Positions 8,457 to 16,234 of a stretch of 56,705 bases of DNA are shown one piece after another. A program made the translations under genes and the position numbers. The notes under the pieces were generated by a model. That model did no database searches. It worked only from the letters and a program-made list of their open reading frames with translations, and was not told where the DNA came from. Position 1 is the stretch's first letter, and every line of letters starts with the position of its first letter. This DNA is from an uncultured Azospirillum sp. (GTDB taxonomy: Bacteria; Pseudomonadota; Alphaproteobacteria; Azospirillales; Azospirillaceae): positions 1 through 56,705 of the forward strand of contig NZ_CAMLJP010000027.1 of assembly GCF_946480385.1 (NCBI RefSeq), given 5' to 3'.

Positions 8457-9145
8457 TGACCGACCTTCGCGCCCTGCTTGCCGAAGCGTTCGACCGTCAT
8501 CAGACCGGCGGATTCGAAGAGGCGGAGCAGCTGTACCGCCGCATTCTCTCCATCGAGCCGGCCGAGGCGGAGGCCCTGCACAGGGCCGGGCTTCTGGTCG
8601 CCCAGCTCGGCCGGCTGGAGGAGGCCGACAGGCTGCTCCGATGGGCGCTGACACAGGTTCCGGCAGAGACCGAAGCGGCGGTCAACCATGGCAAGATCCT
8701 GCGCGCCCTGCACCGTCCCGAGGCGGCGGTCCGCCGTTTCCGCCATGCCCTTGTACTCGCCCCCGCCATGCTGACGGCGCTGGAAGGGCTGGGACATGCC
8801 GAGCGCGAGGGCGGACATGCCGCTGCGGCGGCCGGCGCTTACGGCCGGGCGGCGCTTGCCGGCGCCGGTCCGGCGGTGCTTCACCAGTGGGGCGTCGCGC
8901 TGGACGGCATCGGCCTTGCGGACGAGGCGGTGGAGGCCCTGCGCCGGTCCGCCCGTCTTGACCCGACGGTCCCGTCGGTGGCCCTGCGGCTTGCCGGCCT
9001 CCTCCAGCGGATGGGGCGTGGTGGCGAGGCGGCCGGCTGGTATCGCCGTGCGCTGGTGATTCAGCCCGGCCACGCGGAGGCGCGCCGATCGCTCTCCGCC
9101 ATCATCGCCGCCACGGCCGCAGGGGGACCGCAACTGGCGACATAA
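8456..9145 (+). CDS. TPR-repeat protein
   Basis: A 229-aa TPR-only protein (MTDLRALLAEAFDRHQTGGF; repeats such as EEAEQLYRRILSIEPAEAEA). Its ATG overlaps the stop of the two-module TPR-GT gene (TGATG, one shared base), so it is translationally coupled to it. It has no catalytic domain. It probably works with the upstream enzyme, for example as a substrate-binding partner; this is inferred from coupling. Followed directly by a small hairpin and then a 230-bp gap. Confidence 0.8.
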   Translation: MTDLRALLAEAFDRHQTGGFEEAEQLYRRILSIEPAEAEALHRAGLLVAQLGRLEEADRLLRWALTQVPAETEAAVNHGKILRALHRPEAAVRRFRHALVLAPAMLTALEGLGHAEREGGHAAAAAGAYGRAALAGAGPAVLHQWGVALDGIGLADEAVEALRRSARLDPTVPSVALRLAGLLQRMGRGGEAAGWYRRALVIQPGHAEARRSLSAIIAATAAGGPQLAT

Positions 9146-9163
9146 CCCTTTGGTTCAAAGGGT
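9145..9163 (+). terminator. Hairpin directly after TPR gene stop codon
   Basis: ACCCTTTGGTTCAAAGGGT is a perfect 8-bp stem with a 3-base loop that begins at the last base of the TAA stop. No T-run follows, so it may be a weak terminator or an mRNA 3'-end stabiliser. Confidence 0.4.
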
Positions 9164-9378
9164 CAGCTTACCTCCGGATGGTGTTGCGCGAAATGATTTC
9201 AAGACCCCACCCCTGCGACCCACTGTCATACGTCTGAACGGTTGGGGCATTTTTTCGCATGGTTTGACCGCATAAAACGCAAGATTAGGGTTGTTCGGCG
9301 CTTCGGATGAGTGAACACTGTTGTCACCGGCCCGTCACATTGAGGCGGGACGCGGACTGATCCTATGGAGAGCGACTC

Positions 9379-9558
9379 ATGCACACTGAAGCTCGCCTTT
9401 CGTCTCTGCAAGACAAGCACATGCGCCTGGACCGGGCGATCCTCGACGAGGAAAAACGCTCCTGGCCGGATGAGAGCGCAGTGAAGCGCCTCAAGCTCGA
9501 AAAGCTGCACGTCAAGGAAGAGATCGACCGCCTGACGCGCACCGGACCGATGAACTAA
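9379..9558 (+). CDS. DUF465/YdcH-family small protein
   Basis: A 59-aa highly charged helical protein: MHTEARLSSLQDKHMRLDRA, then a conserved LKLEKLHVKEEIDRL near the C-terminus. This fits the YdcH (DUF465) family of short coiled-coil proteins common in proteobacteria, whose function is unknown. ATG at 9379 is preceded by ATGGAGAG. It has its own strong terminator at 9616-9651 and about 230 bases of AT-richer spacer upstream, so it is probably a single-gene unit unrelated to its neighbours. Confidence 0.85.
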   Translation: MHTEARLSSLQDKHMRLDRAILDEEKRSWPDESAVKRLKLEKLHVKEEIDRLTRTGPMN

Positions 9559-9615
9559 TCCCCCCAATCACAGCATCGACCTTCAGACACCACCCTTGAA
9601 CAGGGGTTTGAAAAG

Positions 9616-9651
9616 GCCGGGTTGAGGCGGACCGCCTCACCCGGCTTTTTT
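9616..9651. terminator. Bidirectional Rho-independent terminator
   Basis: Stem GCCGGG-TGAGGC / GCCTCA-CCCGGC with a short GGACC-type loop, followed by TTTTTT on the plus strand and preceded by AAAAGG (CCTTTT on the minus strand). It can end both the DUF465 transcript and the minus-strand TPR-GT transcript that finishes at 9680. Confidence 0.85.
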
Positions 9652-9679
9652 GATGGCTGACTTTCTCATGGCGGATTTT

Positions 9680-12600
9680 TCAGCCGATGGCCCGACCGGA
9701 ACGCGCAAGCTCCGCCGCTACCGCCGGCAGCAGATCGGCGACCCGCTGGCCGGGGCCGGTCCGGAACAGACGCATCGTCGGGAACCAGGGCCGCACCGCG
9801 GTGCCGAGTGTCGTCCAGTCGCCCGCCCGTGCCAGCCGCCAGACCGGCACGCCCAGCGCCGCCGCCAGTTCTCCGGTGGAGGTGGCGGGCGCGATCACCA
9901 GATCCAGGGCCGACATCAGCGCCGCCGTGCCGTCGAGGTCGTCGCGCAGGTCGAGGTCGGGGAAGGCATGCGGCGCACGGCCGAACGTTTCCCAGGCCGC
10001 GGCAAGTTCGGCCCCGCAGTCGCCATATTGCAGATTGACCGGACTCAGCCCCGGCAGGGTCAGCACCGGCCGCCAATCCTCGATCCGCGTATAATCGGGC
10101 ATGCGGTCCGGATCGAGCTGGCCGCTACGCCAGGCGATCCCGACCCGCAAGCCCTCTCCCAGTCCGGCCAGCCGCCGGCGCCACCTATCGACGGCCGCCG
10201 TATCGGCACGCAAAGCCGGCTCCAGCCCGGCGAATCCTGCCAGGGAAGCACCCAGCTGGCGCGACAGCGATCCGATAGGGAGATGGCAGTCGACATCGGG
10301 CGACGGTTCGGCTGGAGCGGCCGGCACCGCCCGCACCGTCGCCTGCGGGAAGGATCGGGCGAACAGCGGGACGAAGCGCGGGTCGCATTCCACCACGATG
10401 CGGCCCCCTTCCCGGCCGGCGCGGGCGATCAGTTGGGGCAGGCGCTGGGCGAACATCAGTTCGTCTCCGATCCCCTGCTCGCGCCAGACCAGCAGGCGCT
10501 TGCCCGACAGGTCGCCGCCCGTCCAGAGCGGGACGGATGGGCGACGGGCAGCGGCCATCTGGTCGCGCGTGTCGAACCGCCGGTCATAGCCTTCCCATCC
10601 CGACGCCATCCGGCCGGCGGTGAGATCGAGAACCCCGGCGTTGAAGGCCGCCGCCGCGTGGCCGGGTTCAGCCGCCAGCGCACGGCCGCACCACAGTTTC
10701 GCCGCGTCGTCGTCTCCCATCTCGCGCAGCAGCCGGCCGCGGTTCGCCATTCCGTCGGCCAGGGCGGGGACGAGCGCCAGGGCACGGCGGCCCGCCCGCT
10801 CCGCGGCGTTCAGACGGCCGAGACGCCGCAGCGCCACCGACAGGTTCACCCATCCCGCCTCCAGCGCCGGCGCCCGCCGGAGTGCCTGGGCGTGCGCCCG
10901 CTCCGCCTCGCCCCAGCGGCCGAGCCGGGCGAGGGCCGCGCCCAGATTGTCATGGGCCTCCGCAAGGTCGGGGTCGGCGACGACCGCCCTCCGGTGGAGC
11001 GGCACGGCCGCCCCGCTCCGCTCCAGCGCGTCGAGCGCATTGCCGAGGTTGGTCAGCGCCGCGGCATTGCCGGGCTGAAGCGCCAGGGCGGCCCGGAAAC
11101 TCGCGGCGGCCGGCCCCGCCCGTCCGAGAGCCAGACGAACATTCCCCAGGCTGATATGCGCCGTCGCATAATCCGGGGCGGCGGCGACCGCCGCGGCGAT
11201 GCGCGCTTCGCCATGTTCCAGTGCGCCCGTCTGGTGGGCAAGCAGACCGGACAGATGGAGCGCCACCGGATCCCGTGGACGATGGGCCAGCACCCGCTCG
11301 TAAAGGGGAGCTGCCGAAGCGAAGGAACCGGCACGATGGGCGGCGACCGCCTGCTCCAGAAGCCGGCCCGGGTCAGGGTCCGCGGTTTCGCCATCCCCTG
11401 CCCCGGCAAGCGCCCCGGCAGGTGCCGTCCCCTTCCCCCGCGGCGATGCAATGGTCCGCAAAGCCTTCGCCATCTGGGCCAGCGCCGCCTCGAGGCCCTC
11501 GCCGGGATTGGGCTGGAACAGGCGCATCGACGGAAACCAGGGCCGGACACCCGTGCCCAGCTGCGTCCAGTCGCGGCTGCCGAAGCGCCAGACCGGCACG
11601 CCCAGCGCACCCGCCAATTCGCCCGCAGACATCGCCGGCGAGATCACCAGATCCAGGTTGGCGGTCAGCGCCGCCGCCCCGTCGAAATCGTCCTTCAGGT
11701 CCAGGTCGGCCCAGCGGTGGATGGTCACGCCGAAGCGCTCTTCCGCCGACCGCAGTTCGGCCTCGCAGTCGCCATATTGCAGGTTGACGAACACCAGTCC
11801 GGGGACGGCGAACAGCGGTCCCCAATGTTCCAGCAGCACATAGGCGGCCTTGCGATCGGCCGTCATCAGTTGGCTGCGCCAGCCGATGCCGACCCGCAAG
11901 CCCGGCCCCAGCGCTGCCAGCCGCTGGCGCCAGCGCTCCACCAGCGCCGGATCCGGCACCAGCCAGGAGGTCCGTTCGGGGAAGCGCTTCAACTCGGTGC
12001 GCAGCAGGCGCGGCAGGCTGCCGGAGGCGATCTGGACATCGGCGTCGCGTGGGTCGGTGCTTTCCGGTCGGACATCGGCATCGGGGAAGGAGCGTGCGAA
12101 CAGCCGCACCAGCCGGTGATCGCACTCGATCACCAGCCGTCCGGCGCGCCGCATCGCCTCGTCATAGCAGGAGGCGAAAAGGAACTCGTCGCCAACGCCC
12201 TGCTCCCGCCACACCAGCAGGCGCCGCCCGGCGATGTTCTCGCCACGCCAAGCCCGTATGGACAGCCGGCGCCGATGGCCCCGAAACGCCGGCGTGCCGA
12301 AGCGCCAGTCGTAGCCGGTCCAGCCCGATCGGAGGATCCCGGTCTCCAGAAGCAGGAGCGCGCGGTTGAAATGGGACTGTGCATGCTTGGGGTCGGCCTG
12401 CAGGGCCGCATCGAAGGCGGCCAGCGCTTCTTCATGCCGGCCTTGCCGCTTCAGCAGATAGGCCAGATTGCCATGGGCCTCGGCAAACGACGAGTCGAGG
12501 CCGATCGCGGTGCGGTGGCAGGCCTCCGCCTCCGCGACTCTGCCCAGCGCTTCCAGGCTGTTGCCCAGGTTGGTCCAGGCAACGGCGAGGCTGGGGTCGC

Positions 12601-15600
12601 AGCGGGTCGCGCGGTCCACCGCACGCGCAGCCTCGGCGAAACGGTCAAGCTTGTGGAGAGCGATGCTGAGGTTGCTGAGCATATCGGCAGCCCCCGGCAT
12701 CAGGGCGACCGCGATGCGATGGGCCGCCACAGCATCCTCGGGACGCCCCGCCAGTTCGCCACGGTGGCCGTGGGCAGGCGCCAGATCGGGGCGCAGGCGC
12801 AGCGCATGGGCAACGGCGGACCGCGCATCCCCATCCAGCCCCATGCGGCGCAGCAGCGCGGTCCGGTTGACCCAGTGTCCGGCGCCGTCGGGCTGCACGG
12901 CGACACAGGCGCGCGACGCCCGCTCGGCCGCGTCGAAGCGGCCCACCCCCTGGTAAACCTCGCCCAATGCGGCCTGGGCGGAGGCATTGACCGGGTCGGC
13001 GGCGACGGCGCGGACCAGCAGGGCCTGCGCCTCCTCCAATGCTCCGCGTCGCTTCGCCAGCACGCCGGCCAGATGCAGGGCGACCGGATGACCGGGTGTC
13101 GTGTCGAGCACCTGTCGCACCAATGCGTCCGCCGCCGCCGCGTCGCCGGCGCGGTAATGGGCGACGGCATCCGCCGTCAGTCTGTCGGTCTCGCTTGCCG
13201 GCTTTCCGTCGTCCGCGTCGGGGGCCGGAAAGTGTGCCGGAGACTTGCCGGATGCCGCGCGCGCCAACTCCTGCGCCATCCGGACGAGCATCGCCTCGAG
13301 CCCCTCGCCGGGATTGGGCTGGAACAGGCGCATCGACGGGAACCAGGGCCGGACGCCGGTGCCCAGCTGCGTCCAGTCGCGGGAGCCGAAGCGCCAGACC
13401 GGCACGCCCAGCGCGCCGGCCAACTCGCCGGCCGACATCGCCGGCGAGATCACCAGATCCAGGTTCGCGGTCAGTGCTGCCGCGCCGTCGAAGTCGTCCT
13501 TCAGGTCCAGGTCGGCCCAGCGGTGGATGGTCACGCCGAAGCGCTCTTCCGCCGACCGCAGTTCGGCCTCGCAGTCGCCATATTGCAGGTTGACGAACAC
13601 CAGTCCGGGGACGGCGAACAGCGGTCCCCAATGTTCCAGCAGCACATAGGCGGCCTTGCGATCGGCCGTCATCAGTTGGCTGCGCCAGCCGATGCCGACC
13701 CGCAAGCCCGGCCCCAGCGCCGCCAGCCGCTCCCGCCAGCGCTCCACCTGCGCCGGGTCCGGCACCAGCCAGGGGCCCTGCGGTTCGAAGGCGGACAGGC
13801 TGCCGCGCAGCAGCTCCGGAAGGTCGCCGGCCGGCACATGGAAATCGACGTCCGGCGGCCGGTCCGGCGAAAGGATCATCTCCCGGCCGGCGGGATCGAC
13901 CGATTCCGCCCGGACGGTTGCCTGGGGAAAGGAGCGAGCGAACAACGACACGAGCCGGCGGTCGCATTCGATCACCACATGCCCGGCGCGCGCGATCAAC
14001 GCCGGATAGCAGGAGGCGAACAGGATCTCGTCGCCGACCCCCTGCTCGCGCCACACCAGCAGGCGGCTCCCGCCGGGCTCCTTTCCGCGCCACAGCGGGG
14101 CGGCGATCCGGCGGTTCACATAGCCCTTGGCCCGGAAGCGCCAGCGGTATCCCTCCCAGCCGCCGGCGAGATCGCCGCGGGTGAGGCGCATCATGCCGCG
14201 GTTGAGGTGCGCCGTGCCGAGCGACGGATTGACCGACAGGGCGAGGTTCATGAAAGGCTCGGCCGCCGCGTGATCCTGGCGGTATTGCCAGATCATCATG
14301 CCGAGATTGCCCGCGGCCTCCGCATTGCCGCCGTCGATCTCCAGCGCGCGCCGATGGGCCGCCTCCGCCTCCTCGATACGGCCGAGAATCTGCAAGGCCA
14401 GACCATAGCCGGTCAATGCGGTCGAGTTTTCGGCGTCGACCGCCAGCGCACGCCGGTACAGCCACAGCGCCCCGGCGGTGTCGTCGCGCTCGAGCAGCAG
14501 GCCGGCGAGATTGGAATAGGCCTCCACGCTTCCGGGGTCGGCCGCCACGGCACGGCGACAGAGACGCTCGGCGCGGCCGGTCTCCCGCTTGCCGATGTGT
14601 GTGCCGGCAAGGTTGACCAGTGCCTTCCCGTAATCGGGGCGAAGGCGCAGGGCGCGCCGATACCACCGCGCCGGCCGGTCGAAATCGCAGGCAGGGTCGT
14701 ACCGATCCTCCAGCGAGGTCCCATGGTTGTTCACCGCCACGGCGTCGTCGGGGCAGAGGACCAGCGCCCGCCGCAGCACCGGGACTGCTTTGTCGGTCAT
14801 CCCGAGTTCAAGCAGGGCCACGCCCAGATTGTTGCAGGCGCCCTGCATCATCGGTTCGCGATCCAGCGCAAGGCGGAATTGCGCGGCAGCCTCCTGCAGC
14901 CGACCCCCGCCCTGAAGGGCCGTGCCGAATGTGAAGTGCAGCTGCGCATTACCGGGATGCGCCGCGACCGCCGGGGCGAGGACGGCGCAGGCCCCCGCGT
15001 GGTCACCCCGGCCGTTCAGCAGCACACCCAACTCCAGCGACAGCTCATCATCCGCCGGGGCAGACTCAAGCGCACGGCGCAGGCAGGGCTCCGCATCGGG
15101 ATGTCCGAGCCCGCGCAGGCAGATTGCCAGATGCCGCCAGGCGGCGGACCGCGACGGATCGGCCTGGACCACCGCGTAGAAGGCATTGGCCGCCGGCGCG
15201 ATCCGCCCCATCTCCCGCTGGAGAATGCCGTAGTTGAAACGGGCGGTCAGGTTATCCGGAGCGAAGGTCAGCGCACGGGCATAGGCTTCCGCCGCCTCTT
15301 CCCGCCGGCCAAGTCGCTGAAGCACGGTGGCGCGGTTGCCGTAGGCCTCGGCATAGCGGTCGTTCTGCCTGATCGCGACCGCATAGGCGGCAAGCGCTTC
15401 CTCCGGCATGCCCAGATCGGCCAGGACATTGCCGAGGCTGTTGTATGCGGTGGGAAAGCGCGGCTGCAGCGCCAGGGCCGCCCCCAGTCCGGAAAGAGCC
15501 TCGGCTGTCCGGCCGGTCTGGTAGGCGACCATGGCCGCCAGGTGCAGCGCGTCGGCATGCACCGGATCGTCGATCAGGATTCGGCGATACAGCGCCAGCG

Positions 15601-15664
15601 CCTCGGCGAAGCGGCCGGTGCGGTGCAGCGACAATGCGGTATCGAGCAGATCGGCGGCGGTCAC
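9680..15664 (-). CDS. Three-module TPR-glycosyltransferase (GT9-like) protein, 1994 aa
   Basis: GTG start at 15662-15664 overlaps the flbT stop (GTGA), so it is coupled to flbT. The order is a long TPR array (about 1-500), GT1 (about 505-795), TPR (about 815-1110), GT2 (about 1115-1400), TPR (about 1420-1680), GT3 (about 1685-1994). GT1 and GT2 carry VWREQGVGDE(I/F)LFASCY, GIGWRSQLMTADRKAAYVLL, DLDLKDDFDGAAALTANLDL and VRPWFPSMRLFQPNPGEGLE; GT3 has diverged (GIGDELMFAQRLPQLI, VIAPATSTGELAAALGVPVW). The GT halves belong to the heptosyltransferase-like GT-B fold fused to TPRs. Position between flbT and the island terminator, just behind flagellin, makes flagellin the likely acceptor. GT1 and GT2 contain a 227-bp identical stretch. 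The size, three modules in one chain, is unusual. The long open frame on the opposite strand is a codon-usage shadow. Confidence 0.85.
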   Translation of the reverse strand: MTAADLLDTALSLHRTGRFAEALALYRRILIDDPVHADALHLAAMVAYQTGRTAEALSGLGAALALQPRFPTAYNSLGNVLADLGMPEEALAAYAVAIRQNDRYAEAYGNRATVLQRLGRREEAAEAYARALTFAPDNLTARFNYGILQREMGRIAPAANAFYAVVQADPSRSAAWRHLAICLRGLGHPDAEPCLRRALESAPADDELSLELGVLLNGRGDHAGACAVLAPAVAAHPGNAQLHFTFGTALQGGGRLQEAAAQFRLALDREPMMQGACNNLGVALLELGMTDKAVPVLRRALVLCPDDAVAVNNHGTSLEDRYDPACDFDRPARWYRRALRLRPDYGKALVNLAGTHIGKRETGRAERLCRRAVAADPGSVEAYSNLAGLLLERDDTAGALWLYRRALAVDAENSTALTGYGLALQILGRIEEAEAAHRRALEIDGGNAEAAGNLGMMIWQYRQDHAAAEPFMNLALSVNPSLGTAHLNRGMMRLTRGDLAGGWEGYRWRFRAKGYVNRRIAAPLWRGKEPGGSRLLVWREQGVGDEILFASCYPALIARAGHVVIECDRRLVSLFARSFPQATVRAESVDPAGREMILSPDRPPDVDFHVPAGDLPELLRGSLSAFEPQGPWLVPDPAQVERWRERLAALGPGLRVGIGWRSQLMTADRKAAYVLLEHWGPLFAVPGLVFVNLQYGDCEAELRSAEERFGVTIHRWADLDLKDDFDGAAALTANLDLVISPAMSAGELAGALGVPVWRFGSRDWTQLGTGVRPWFPSMRLFQPNPGEGLEAMLVRMAQELARAASGKSPAHFPAPDADDGKPASETDRLTADAVAHYRAGDAAAADALVRQVLDTTPGHPVALHLAGVLAKRRGALEEAQALLVRAVAADPVNASAQAALGEVYQGVGRFDAAERASRACVAVQPDGAGHWVNRTALLRRMGLDGDARSAVAHALRLRPDLAPAHGHRGELAGRPEDAVAAHRIAVALMPGAADMLSNLSIALHKLDRFAEAARAVDRATRCDPSLAVAWTNLGNSLEALGRVAEAEACHRTAIGLDSSFAEAHGNLAYLLKRQGRHEEALAAFDAALQADPKHAQSHFNRALLLLETGILRSGWTGYDWRFGTPAFRGHRRRLSIRAWRGENIAGRRLLVWREQGVGDEFLFASCYDEAMRRAGRLVIECDHRLVRLFARSFPDADVRPESTDPRDADVQIASGSLPRLLRTELKRFPERTSWLVPDPALVERWRQRLAALGPGLRVGIGWRSQLMTADRKAAYVLLEHWGPLFAVPGLVFVNLQYGDCEAELRSAEERFGVTIHRWADLDLKDDFDGAAALTANLDLVISPAMSAGELAGALGVPVWRFGSRDWTQLGTGVRPWFPSMRLFQPNPGEGLEAALAQMAKALRTIASPRGKGTAPAGALAGAGDGETADPDPGRLLEQAVAAHRAGSFASAAPLYERVLAHRPRDPVALHLSGLLAHQTGALEHGEARIAAAVAAAPDYATAHISLGNVRLALGRAGPAAASFRAALALQPGNAAALTNLGNALDALERSGAAVPLHRRAVVADPDLAEAHDNLGAALARLGRWGEAERAHAQALRRAPALEAGWVNLSVALRRLGRLNAAERAGRRALALVPALADGMANRGRLLREMGDDDAAKLWCGRALAAEPGHAAAAFNAGVLDLTAGRMASGWEGYDRRFDTRDQMAAARRPSVPLWTGGDLSGKRLLVWREQGIGDELMFAQRLPQLIARAGREGGRIVVECDPRFVPLFARSFPQATVRAVPAAPAEPSPDVDCHLPIGSLSRQLGASLAGFAGLEPALRADTAAVDRWRRRLAGLGEGLRVGIAWRSGQLDPDRMPDYTRIEDWRPVLTLPGLSPVNLQYGDCGAELAAAWETFGRAPHAFPDLDLRDDLDGTAALMSALDLVIAPATSTGELAAALGVPVWRLARAGDWTTLGTAVRPWFPTMRLFRTGPGQRVADLLPAVAAELARSGRAIG
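11688..11914 (-). repeat. GT-core repeat, copy B (in GT2 of the 1994-aa protein)
   Basis: 227 bases identical to 13494-13720, same orientation. The offset of 1806 bases is exactly 602 codons. Confidence 0.95.
13494..13720 (-). repeat. GT-core repeat, copy A (in GT1 of the 1994-aa protein)
   Basis: 227 bases identical to 11688-11914; similarity without full identity continues on the 3' side of the coding frame to about 13310. It is also about 96 percent identical, inverted, to 6336-6562. Confidence 0.95.
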
Positions 15665-16092
15665 GGCATCCGGTCAGTCGTCGGGGTGTCGTCGTCGTCG
15701 CCGGCAGCGCCATCGGCCGCCGTGCTGTCCGCCGCCCTGAACAGTTTGCGGCAGAGCTTGAGCGCCCGGTAGTAGTTGCGGCTTTCAACCAGCCGCGTGA
15801 TTTCGTCCAGCATCTTGGCGGCGTCGGGCCTCGCCTCGCGCGTTTCGTCGAGAATGGAGGCGAAGCGCTGAAGGTTCAGCGTCGAGTCCTCCGGGAAGAT
15901 GTAGACGAGCTGAATGACGAAATAGAGCTTCTTCTCGATACAGTCGATCTGCTCTTCCTTCAACACCTCGCGCCCGCGCAGGAAGTTTGCGGTGTTGTAG
16001 AGGAAGAACGAGCCCGGACGGTCGCCGGCGCCGATGACGGCACCGTTGATGATGACCTTCTCGTTGGGACGAAGCACGAACTTGAGTGGCAT
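15661..16092 (-). CDS. flbT: Flagellar biosynthesis repressor FlbT
   Basis: A 143-aa protein, MPLKFVLRPNEKVIINGAVI, then DRPGSFFLYNTANFLRGREV and CIEKKLYFVIQLVY, the typical FlbT body. In Caulobacter FlbT binds the 5' leader of flagellin mRNA and controls its stability and translation when assembly stalls. Here it lies 142 bases downstream of the flagellin gene on the same strand, beyond a terminator-like hairpin, and is coupled by GTGA to the three-module TPR-GT gene. FlaF, the usual partner, is not found next to it in this window. The C-terminal acidic tail (AADGAAGDDDDTPTTDRMP) is a non-conserved extension. Confidence 0.93.
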   Translation of the reverse strand: MPLKFVLRPNEKVIINGAVIGAGDRPGSFFLYNTANFLRGREVLKEEQIDCIEKKLYFVIQLVYIFPEDSTLNLQRFASILDETREARPDAAKMLDEITRLVESRNYYRALKLCRKLFRAADSTAADGAAGDDDDTPTTDRMP

Positions 16093-16153
16093 GAGCGAGG
16101 AACCCGGGGCTTGCGGGCCGTCGCCGTCCGGCCTTTGCCGGCCCGGTCCGGCC

Positions 16154-16191
16154 CAAAAAAGAAACGGGCGGCGGCCTGATGCCGCCGCCCG
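16154..16191 (-). terminator. Rho-independent terminator of flagellin gene
   Basis: On the minus strand CGGGCGGCGGC-ATCAG-GCCGCCGCCCG is followed by TTTC and TTTTTT. It sits 44 bases after the flagellin stop and ahead of flbT, so flbT and the TPR-GT gene would be read by partial readthrough or by their own unseen promoter. Confidence 0.8.
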
Positions 16192-16234
16192 CCGGGCGTG
16201 ATCCTACCCGAACTTGCCGTCCGAACTCTACGCC

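Noticed and set aside
9650..15772. A very long open frame on the plus strand (2040 codons) opposite the 1994-aa gene
   Set aside because: Its product is rich in Arg, Gln, His and Gly with no domain, and it mirrors the TPR-GT repeats on the other strand. It is a shadow of high-GC codon usage.
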